From the NCBI GenBank assembly GCA_947383275.1, contig CANDCW010000048.1:1-20209 (forward strand): a stretch of DNA of 20,209 nucleotides, in the 5' to 3' direction. Position 1 is the stretch's first letter; each line of letters begins with the position of its first letter. A program made the translations under genes and the position numbers. Below the pieces are notes generated by a model. That model was given only the letters and a program-made list of their open reading frames with translations, had not been told where the DNA came from and did not search any database. Below, piece after piece: positions 1 through 4,951 of this stretch. The stretch is from an uncultured Bacillota bacterium (lineage in GTDB: Bacteria > Bacillota > Clostridia > Oscillospirales > Oscillospiraceae).

Positions 1-2
1 AC

Positions 3-320
3 GGCTACAGCGTGATCTGGCCCCTGTTCGGCGCCGCCAACCAGCTGCTGGCCGGCCTAGGCCTGCTGGCCGTGTGCGCCTGGCTGGGCAACATCGGCAA
101 GAACAACAAGATGTTCTATATCCCCATGGTCTTTATGCTGGTGGTTACCATCATCTCTCTGTGCCAGACCATCACGAGCCGCTTCAAGGCCATCTCTGCC
201 GGCACCGCCGCTTTCGCTACCTATGTCCAGGGCATTCTGGCCGTGGTTTTGGTGGTCCTGGCGGTTGTCCTGGCCATCGAGGGGTTCCAGACCGTCTTTG
301 GCGGCAAAAAGAAAGCGTAA
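3..320 (+). CDS. cstA: CstA-family carbon starvation / peptide-pyruvate transporter, C-terminal part (5' end outside window)
   Basis: Only the last 105 codons are present, open from the first complete codon. The residues WPLFGAANQLLA are the hallmark of the CstA C-terminal half (PF02554), and hydrophobic segments follow around residues 35-55 and 70-95 of the fragment before a lysine-rich end (GGKKKA). CstA proteins are polytopic inner-membrane transporters linked to peptide or pyruvate uptake under nutrient limitation; that role is family knowledge, not visible here. An intrinsic terminator follows 30 bases after the stop codon, so this is the end of its transcription unit. Family assignment is secure; the substrate is not. 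Confidence 0.9.
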   Translation, partial: GYSVIWPLFGAANQLLAGLGLLAVCAWLGNIGKNNKMFYIPMVFMLVVTIISLCQTITSRFKAISAGTAAFATYVQGILAVVLVVLAVVLAIEGFQTVFGGKKKA

Positions 321-350
321 CGCTCCCTGTTCCATCCAACAGAGCAAAAG

Positions 351-378
351 GCGGGCCCGGTGTTTCGGGCCCGCTTTC
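351..378 (+). terminator. Intrinsic terminator after cstA
   Basis: A perfect 9-bp GC-rich stem (GCGGGCCCG, 351-359, with CGGGCCCGC, 366-374) closes a 6-base loop and is followed by a short T run (TTT then CTG). The short T tract makes it a modest terminator; some readthrough into the next gene, which starts at 401, is possible. Confidence 0.7.
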
Positions 379-400
379 TGATATAAGGAGGCCTCGCTCC

Positions 401-1063
401 ATGAAAACCAGCAAACTGTTGTCTGCGGCGCTGGCGGTGTTGATTGCGCTGGTGGTGCTGTCGGGATCTATAGCCGTGCCTCTGCTGTGCCGGTCCTTCT
501 ACTACGCCCACATCGGACCAATGAATTTGACCGGATATGGTTTAACGGAAGAGGAGATCAAGACGGCTTACAACGAGATGATGGACTTCTGCTTGGGCAG
601 ACGGGAGGACTTTTCCGCCGGGGTGCTGCCCTTCTCCCAGTCGGGGGCGGACCACTTTGCCGATGTGCAAAAGCTGTTCCTGCTGGACCTGCGTGTGCTG
701 AAGCTGTCGGCGGCCGCCCTGGGCTTCCTGCTGGGCTGGTGTTTGGTGGGGAGGATGCGGCCCCACCGCTTTTTGAACCGAGGCCCCGGCTTTTGGGCGG
801 CGGCGGGGCTGGGGGCCTCCTTCCTGATCGTGGGCGGCCTGGCCGCCTTGGATTTTGACCGGGCTTTCGTTATCTTTCACAGCGTTTTCTTCCCCGGCAA
901 GGACAATTGGATCTTCGATTGGCAGACCGATCCCATCATCCTGTTTCTGCCTCAGGACTTTTTCCGCAACTGCGCCGTCCTGATTCTGGCTCTGCTGCTG
1001 GCATGGTGCGCTGCGCTGATTGGAGCCGATTTATGGGCGGGACGAAGGGCCGGGCGCGGTTGA
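401..1063 (+). CDS. TIGR01906/DUF1461 integral membrane protein, related to lipoprotein intramolecular transacylase Lit
   Basis: 220 aa. ATG 401 is chosen because AAGGAGG lies 10 bases before it; the open frame upstream has no such site. An N-terminal membrane segment (residues 5-28), an extracytoplasmic stretch of about 70 residues, then three further membrane segments (about 101-118, 131-150, 190-210) are visible. The motifs FFPGKDNW and FDWQTDPII followed by LPQDFF are typical of this family (PF07314). Histidines H85 and H160 sit where the conserved pair of the Enterococcus/Bacillus lipoprotein transacylase Lit is found, as I recall the published work. Lit moves an acyl chain within lipoproteins to give the lyso form; whether this homologue does so is inference, since many family members are uncharacterised. 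Confidence 0.8.
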   Translation: MKTSKLLSAALAVLIALVVLSGSIAVPLLCRSFYYAHIGPMNLTGYGLTEEEIKTAYNEMMDFCLGRREDFSAGVLPFSQSGADHFADVQKLFLLDLRVLKLSAAALGFLLGWCLVGRMRPHRFLNRGPGFWAAAGLGASFLIVGGLAALDFDRAFVIFHSVFFPGKDNWIFDWQTDPIILFLPQDFFRNCAVLILALLLAWCAALIGADLWAGRRAGRG

Positions 1064-1090
1064 CCCTTGTGGAAACTGCCAAAAAGAGAA

Positions 1091-1126
1091 AAACCGTCCG
1101 GTCCCCCTTGCGGAGTCGGGCGGTTT
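1091..1126. terminator. Stem-loop after the DUF1461 gene, possible weak terminator
   Basis: A 10-bp stem with one G-T wobble pairs AAACCGTCCG (1091-1100) with CGGGCGGTTT (1117-1126) around a 16-base loop. On the + strand only TTT follows, so termination would be weak; on the - strand a run TTTTTCTCTTTTT follows, but no - strand gene needs it. The -35 of the next promoter lies inside the loop. Confidence 0.45.
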
Positions 1127-1136
1127 CTGGTATACT
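1108..1136 (+). promoter_or_regulatory. Sigma-A type promoter of the uracil permease leader
   Basis: TTGCGG (1108-1113), a 17-base spacer and TATACT (1131-1136). The -10 matches five of six consensus bases and the spacing is optimal; the -35 is weaker. Transcription would start near 1143, giving a leader of about 145 bases before the permease start codon. The -35 is in the loop and the spacer runs through the 3' arm of the preceding stem-loop. Confidence 0.65.
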
Positions 1137-1163
1137 GTGTAAGATAGGAAGGGGGGAGCCGCC

Positions 1164-1226
1164 ATGTATTTGCGTAAGTTTGTCACTGCGGCCCGCGGCG
1201 GGTTTTTCGTTTCTATTTTTGGCTGA
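1164..1226 (+). CDS. Putative 20-residue leader peptide of the uracil permease attenuator
   Basis: ATG at 1164 is preceded by a strong purine-rich site (AGGAAGGGGGGAG, 1146-1158). The reading frame gives 20 residues beginning MYLRKF and ending VSIFG, with TGA at 1224-1226. The second half is encoded by a T-rich tract (1203-1220, 14 of 18 bases T) that follows a short GC hairpin (CCCG 1192-1195 with CGGG 1199-1202). The stop codon shares its last base with the 5' arm of the terminator at 1226-1251. Position and composition argue for a regulatory leader whose translation affects the hairpin rather than for a functional peptide. It is too short for normal gene finding; expression is untested. 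Confidence 0.6.
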   Translation: MYLRKFVTAARGGFFVSIFG

Positions 1227-1251
1227 CGATCACGGACGTGGTCGTTTTTTT
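1226..1251 (+). terminator. Attenuator: intrinsic terminator in the uracil permease leader
   Basis: ACGATCACG (1226-1234) pairs with CGTGGTCGT (1237-1245; one G-T pair) and is followed directly by seven T residues (1245-1251). It lies between a good promoter and the permease, 37 bases before the start codon at 1288, so it must be conditional or leaky for the permease to be expressed. The leader-peptide stop codon abuts the 5' arm, which places a terminating ribosome over that arm. I see no PyrR-type anti-antiterminator sequence in the leader. Confidence 0.75.
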
Positions 1252-1287
1252 ATGTCTGTTGGAACGAAAGAGAAGGGAGAAATGAAA

Positions 1288-2634
1288 ATGAACAACAATC
1301 AACCCATCCGCGATGCCCGGCAGCTCGGCTTGCCCAAGATGCTGATTCTGGGCCTTCAGCACATGTTTGCCATGTTTGGGGCCACCGTCCTGGTCCCGAT
1401 CCTGGTGCAGGGCTACGGCCTGCCCCTGTCCATCCAGACCACCCTGCTGTTTGCCGGCCTGGGCACGCTGTTCTTCCACCTTTGCACCAAGTGGAAGATA
1501 CCCGCCTTTTTGGGCTCCTCCTTCGCCTACCTGGGCGGATTTTCCGCTGTGGCCGAGCTGGATTCGGGGATCTACGCCGGCATGTCTGGTGAAGAAAAGC
1601 TGCCTTACGCCCTGGGCGGCATTGTCGTGGCCGGCCTGCTCTACCTAGGCCTGGCCGGCCTGATCAAGGCGGTGGGCGTGCATAAAGTGATGCGCTTCCT
1701 GCCTCCGGTCGTTACCGGGCCTATTATCATCCTGATCGGTCTGTCCTTGGCCCCCAGCGCCATCAATAACGCCTCCACCTGCTGGTGGCTGGCTCTTTTA
1801 TCCATTGCCGCCATTGTGGTTGCCAATATCTGGGGCAAGGGTATGGTTAAGATTATCCCCATCCTGCTGGGCGTGCTGATCCCCTACGCGGTGGCTCTGG
1901 TTACCAACCAGGTGGATTTCTCCGGCGTGGCCGCGGCGGACGCCGTGGGCATCCAGCCCTTTGTGCTGGCTAAGTTTGACCTGACCTCCGTCCTGGTTAT
2001 GGCCCCCATTGCCATTGCCGCTATGATGGAACACATCGGCGACATGTCTGCCATTTCCGCCACCGTGGAAGAGAACTTCATTGAGGACCCCGGCCTGCAC
2101 CGCACCCTGATTGGCGACGGCATTGCCACCTCCATCGCGGGGCTGTTCGGCGGTCCCGCTAACACCACTTACGGCGAGAACACCGGCGTGCTGGAGCTGT
2201 CCCAGGTCTTTGACCCCAAGGTTGTCCGCCTGGCAGCCGTGTACGCCGTGGTGCTGTCCTTCTCCCCCAAGTTTGCCGCCGTCATCAACTCCATCCCCAC
2301 CGCCATCATCGGCGGAGTGTCCTTCATCCTCTATGGCATGATCTCAGCCATTGGCGTGCGCAACGTGGTAGAAAACCGGGTAGATTTCACCAACTCCCGA
2401 AACCTGATTATTGCGGCCGTCATCATGGTTTGCGGCCTGGGATTCAAGATCTGGGGCTTTAACAACGAATATTCCGGCCTCACCTTCACGGTAGGCGGCA
2501 CCTCCATTACCCTCACCTCCCTGGCCGTCGCCGCAATCGCCGGCATCGCCCTCAACGCCATCCTGCCCGGCAAGGACTACACCTTCGGTTCCGACGTGAC
2601 CAAAGGCCGTTCCGGGGACTTTGGCCGGTATTGA
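1288..2634 (+). CDS. uraA: Uracil permease, NCS2 family (UraA/PyrP-like)
   Basis: 448 aa, the normal size for NCS2 nucleobase:cation symporters, which import uracil across the cytoplasmic membrane for salvage to UMP. ATG 1288 is preferred over ATG 1282 and 1252 because AAGGGAG (1273-1279) is then 8 bases away. The sequence is polytopic; diagnostic motifs are MMEHIGD (246-252) and NTTYGEN (292-298). E248 and E297 have exactly the 49-residue spacing of the uracil-binding glutamates E241 and E290 of E. coli UraA as I remember them. The position equivalent to UraA H245 is Asp here (D252). The TTYGEN motif favours uracil over xanthine or urate. It is transcribed from its own promoter through an attenuator-like leader. 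No terminator is obvious downstream. Confidence 0.88.
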   Translation: MNNNQPIRDARQLGLPKMLILGLQHMFAMFGATVLVPILVQGYGLPLSIQTTLLFAGLGTLFFHLCTKWKIPAFLGSSFAYLGGFSAVAELDSGIYAGMSGEEKLPYALGGIVVAGLLYLGLAGLIKAVGVHKVMRFLPPVVTGPIIILIGLSLAPSAINNASTCWWLALLSIAAIVVANIWGKGMVKIIPILLGVLIPYAVALVTNQVDFSGVAAADAVGIQPFVLAKFDLTSVLVMAPIAIAAMMEHIGDMSAISATVEENFIEDPGLHRTLIGDGIATSIAGLFGGPANTTYGENTGVLELSQVFDPKVVRLAAVYAVVLSFSPKFAAVINSIPTAIIGGVSFILYGMISAIGVRNVVENRVDFTNSRNLIIAAVIMVCGLGFKIWGFNNEYSGLTFTVGGTSITLTSLAVAAIAGIALNAILPGKDYTFGSDVTKGRSGDFGRY

Positions 2635-2704
2635 GCTTCTTCCTGACAATCTAAAAGCCCGCTATACTTCTGATGAAAAAATCATTAAATGTAGATAAAG
2701 CCCC

Positions 2705-2733
2705 TTGCGCTTGGGAGGAAAATCGGATAGAAT
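2705..2733 (+). promoter_or_regulatory. Sigma-A type promoter for the 126-aa coiled-coil protein
   Basis: TTGCGC (2705-2710), 17-base spacer, TAGAAT (2728-2733). The spacing is ideal and the -10 is five of six. The predicted start near 2740 leaves a leader of about 37 bases ending in the TAAGGAGGG ribosome site. Confidence 0.6.
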
Positions 2734-2776
2734 AGAGGCAACGAGCGGGAAACCGTATTTTAAGGAGGGTATTGTC

Positions 2777-3157
2777 ATGGATTTCAAGAGCACCTTTGAG
2801 ACGCTGAAGGACAGAGCGACCGATCTGGCCCAGGCTGGCGTGGCCCAGTCCAAGCGTCTGGCGGAAATCGCAAAGCTGAAAACCGCCAACATGGCCGAGG
2901 AAGACGCCATCAAGAAAGCCTATATCGAGCTGGGCAAGCTGTACTTTGCCGAGCACGGTACGGCCCCCGATGGAGCCTACACCGCTGCCTGTGAACGGAT
3001 CACCGCCTCCAAGGCTTTGATCGAGACCAACAATGACCGCATCGCGGAGCTGAAGCAGCCCGGCGACCCCGAGCCCGAAGCGGAAGCCGCCCCTGTGGAA
3101 GAGGAGGCCGCCCCCGCCGAAGAACAGCCTGCTGAGACGGATCATCCGGATTTTTAA
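2777..3157 (+). CDS. Small coiled-coil protein with acidic Ala/Glu/Pro tail, unknown function
   Basis: 126 aa. ATG 2777 follows TAAGGAGGG (2761-2769) at 7 bases, a very strong site suggesting high expression. Residues 1-95 are predicted by eye to be alpha-helical and charged (regular FETLKDRATDLAQ-type heptads), with no signal peptide, membrane span or cysteine pair. Residues 97-126 form a low-complexity acidic tail of alternating Pro, Glu and Ala. I do not recognise a characterised family; similar short proteins are common in Oscillospiraceae. It is a monocistronic unit with its own promoter and a strong terminator. A structural or chaperone-like role is possible but there is no direct evidence. 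Confidence 0.8.
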   Translation: MDFKSTFETLKDRATDLAQAGVAQSKRLAEIAKLKTANMAEEDAIKKAYIELGKLYFAEHGTAPDGAYTAACERITASKALIETNNDRIAELKQPGDPEPEAEAAPVEEEAAPAEEQPAETDHPDF

Positions 3158-3165
3158 TCAACCAA

Positions 3166-3191
3166 AGGCCGCCTGAACGGGCGGCTTTTTT
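3166..3191 (+). terminator. Intrinsic terminator after the coiled-coil protein gene
   Basis: GCCGCC (3168-3173) pairs with GGCGGC (3180-3185) around a TGAACG loop and is followed by a run of six T. It starts 10 bases after the stop codon at 3157. Confidence 0.85.
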
Positions 3192-3241
3192 GCGCATGAG
3201 GACTCCGTTTCCCGGGCAAACTGATCCGGGAGGGAGCGATA

Positions 3242-3412
3242 ATGGAACAATATGAGCAGTACTACCGCCTGCCCCAGGACGTGGTGGGCCATGACGCCGC
3301 GCTGCTGTCCTACTGGGATACCATGCCCGCAAAAGTCCAGCTTCGGCTTCTGGAGAGCGGCATCTCCGTATCTACCCTTGGGGAGCTGAAAATGCTGGCG
3401 GAAGAGCTGTAG
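3242..3412 (+). CDS. Small hypothetical protein, 56 aa
   Basis: A complete small reading frame from ATG 3242 to TAG 3410-3412. GGGAGGG (3228-3234) sits 7 bases before the start, an ideal ribosome site, and codon choice is GC-rich like the neighbours. The protein begins MEQYEQYYRLPQD and ends ELKMLAEEL. It is soluble, acidic and probably helical, with no cysteines and no signal sequence. I do not recognise the family. It follows the terminator of the coiled-coil gene and precedes a decayed ArsC/Spx-like gene. No clear promoter of its own was found in the 50 bases between. The strong ribosome site and codon use support a real gene. Confidence 0.6.
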   Translation: MEQYEQYYRLPQDVVGHDAALLSYWDTMPAKVQLRLLESGISVSTLGELKMLAEEL

Positions 3413-3461
3413 CTTGCGTATTTTGACAAAACGTGATGCGATGGTCAAAACAAAAAGAAGC

Positions 3462-3603
3462 GTGAAACCCGGCTGTTTCTATGCTACCCCAAATGTACTA
3501 CCTGTCACAAGGCCAAAAAATTCCTGGACAACCATAAATCCCCTGCACTGAGCGGCATATCAAGGAGGAAAAGCCCTCCTCCGTGGATGAGCTGCAAAGC
3601 TGT
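3462..3603 (+). pseudogene. Remnant of an ArsC/Spx/YffB-family (arsenate-reductase-like) gene
   Basis: From 3473 one frame reads LFLCYPKCTTCHKAKKF, the CxxC-containing N-terminus of thioredoxin-fold ArsC/Spx proteins, continuing to LDNH. The expected IKEEKPSSVDEL segment then appears at 3559-3594 in a different frame, showing a single-base indel in between. Upstream, GTG 3462 with AAACCC may be the old start but is out of frame with the CxxC part. No C-terminal half is recognisable after about 3603. The gene is therefore broken by frameshifts and truncated; the intact protein would be about 115 aa. I infer recent decay because both pieces are still easily readable. Confidence 0.75.
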
Positions 3604-3734
3604 AACATTTTCCTTTTCTGATTGAACCCGCCAGCCGGCGCCCGCCGCCCCGTCTGTTTCAGGGGCGGCAGCAGGAGCGCTGGAAATGGTGGGATTCCTC
3701 CCCACGGTTGAATTGTGAAAACTCCGGCCATAAT
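3604..3734. other. Non-coding stretch between the ArsC-like remnant and spoIVB
   Basis: No plausible gene was found on either strand. It contains one 8-bp stem (GCCGCCCC 3644-3651 with GGGGCGGC 3662-3669) without a T run on either strand. Near its end is a sequence resembling a forespore promoter: GTTGA at 3707-3711 and GGCCATAATG at 3726-3735, compared with the sigma-F pattern GYWTA then GGNRANANTR. The spacing is a little short, so this is a weak call. Confidence 0.4.
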
Positions 3735-3775
3735 GAGAGGGCGGACGGTTTGGTCCGCCCGCTCTTTTTTATTTT
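3735..3775 (+). terminator. Terminator-like hairpin directly upstream of spoIVB
   Basis: GGGCGGAC (3739-3746) pairs with GTCCGCCC (3753-3760), extended by GAG/CTC, and six T residues follow (3765-3770). It ends only about 20 bases before the spoIVB start. It probably stops transcripts coming from upstream. A spoIVB promoter placed at 3707-3735 would start inside the 5' arm and so escape it. Confidence 0.75.
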
Positions 3776-3794
3776 ATGGCAAGGGGGTGGAACT

Positions 3795-4907
3795 ATGGAA
3801 CAAAAGAAAAATGGTCCGGGGGTGTTGGGGCTGATCGTCCTGGCTGTGGCGCTCTGCCTGTCCCTATCGCTGACGGGAGACCGTGCGGAAGCTGCGGCGG
3901 CCGCGGCCCCTGCCACGGTGGACGCCCCCCGGCAGGGCGGCGCTCAGCCTGCGCCCGCAGCGGTAGGACACACCGTGATCCCGCTGGGCAAGGCGGTGGG
4001 CATCAAGCTGTTTTCTGACGGCGTGCTGGTGGTGGGCCTGTCCCCAGTGGAGACGGAGGCGGGTGAAGCCTACCCCGGCCGGGACTGCGGCCTGAAGGCA
4101 GGGGATGTCATCACCCACATCAACGGCGGCGAGGTGGACACCATTGAGGAGGTCCAGGCGCTGGTGGCCAGGTCGGAGGACGAGCCCCTGACCATCCAAG
4201 CCGTGCGGGGGCAGCGGCAGGTCCAGCTGACGGCGGCGGCGGCGGAAAATAATCAGGGCGTCTGGCAGCTGGGCGTGTGGCTGCGGGACTCCATGGCCGG
4301 CATCGGCACAATGACCTTCTATGATCCGGACAGCGGCGTGTTTGGAGCCCTGGGCCACGGCATCAACGACGTGGATACCGCCATGCTTATGCCTTTGGAG
4401 TCGGGCAGCATCATGCCCGCCAGCGTTTCAGACGTAAAGAAAGGGGTTGGAGGCGCGCCCGGCGAGCTCCACGGACAGTTTGATCTGACCCGCGACCTGG
4501 GTACTCTGTACGCAAATACCAACCTGGGAATTTTCGGCCAAATGCCCAAGGAGACAGTGGGCTCTGCCGTAGAGCCGGTCGAGGTGGCCTCCAGGGATCA
4601 GGTGGCAGTGGGCCCGGCAACTATCCTGTCCAACGTCCGAGGGGACGAGGTAGAGGAATTTGACGTAACGATCACTCACCTATACCCAGAGGGGGACGGT
4701 ACCCGCAGCATGATGGTGAAGGTCGCCGACCCGGACCTGCTGGCTGCTACGGGCGGCATCGTGCAGGGTATGAGCGGCTCTCCCATTTTGCAGAACGGGC
4801 GGCTGGTAGGTGCGGTTACCCACGTTTTAGTCAACGATCCCACTCGGGGTTACGGGATTTTGGCGGAAAACATGCTAAAGCAGGCGGTCGGGGAAGGCAA
4901 ACAGTAA
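3795..4907 (+). CDS. spoIVB: SpoIVB signalling serine peptidase (S55), sporulation
   Basis: 370 aa. ATG 3795 is set by AAGGGGGTGG (3781-3790). Residues 8-27 form an N-terminal membrane anchor or signal, followed by an Ala/Pro-rich linker to about 57, a PDZ domain (about 65-145, with GLKAGDVITHINGGEVDT) and the S55 peptidase domain (about 155-365). Candidate catalytic residues are H188 in LGHGI, D312 and S327 in GIVQGMSGSPI; the 15-residue D-S spacing equals that of B. subtilis D363 and S378 as I recall. In spore formers SpoIVB is secreted from the forespore into the intermembrane space and cleaves SpoIVFA, triggering pro-sigma-K processing. It marks the host as an endospore former. In Bacillus spo0A follows spoIVB; here a convergent defence-like cassette follows instead. 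Confidence 0.95.
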   Translation: MEQKKNGPGVLGLIVLAVALCLSLSLTGDRAEAAAAAAPATVDAPRQGGAQPAPAAVGHTVIPLGKAVGIKLFSDGVLVVGLSPVETEAGEAYPGRDCGLKAGDVITHINGGEVDTIEEVQALVARSEDEPLTIQAVRGQRQVQLTAAAAENNQGVWQLGVWLRDSMAGIGTMTFYDPDSGVFGALGHGINDVDTAMLMPLESGSIMPASVSDVKKGVGGAPGELHGQFDLTRDLGTLYANTNLGIFGQMPKETVGSAVEPVEVASRDQVAVGPATILSNVRGDEVEEFDVTITHLYPEGDGTRSMMVKVADPDLLAATGGIVQGMSGSPILQNGRLVGAVTHVLVNDPTRGYGILAENMLKQAVGEGKQ

Positions 4908-4916
4908 ATGTGCAAC

Positions 4917-4945
4917 ACGGGTTCAGGCAAGCAGTCTGAACCCGT
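4917..4945. terminator. Shared stem-loop between convergent spoIVB and the deaminase gene
   Basis: A perfect 10-bp stem, ACGGGTTCAG (4917-4926) with CTGAACCCGT (4936-4945), lies between two convergent genes. On the + strand an AT-rich ATTAATTCATTTT follows; on the - strand there is little T. It most likely terminates spoIVB and may also serve the opposite gene, which ends at 4952. Confidence 0.7.
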
Positions 4946-4951
4946 ATTAAT

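Noticed and set aside
907..1287. Upstream extension of the uracil permease reading frame
   Set aside because: It overlaps the DUF1461 gene and the leader with promoter and terminator; no ribosome site, and homologues start at the MNNNQ methionine.
1143..1287. PyrR-type attenuator in the uracil permease leader
   Set aside because: No sequence resembling the conserved PyrR binding loop was found; the leader instead shows a short ORF and U-rich tract.
2663..2668. TATACT as a second promoter before the coiled-coil protein gene
   Set aside because: The -35 position (TTCCTG, 2640-2645) is poor, and a better promoter exists at 2705-2733.
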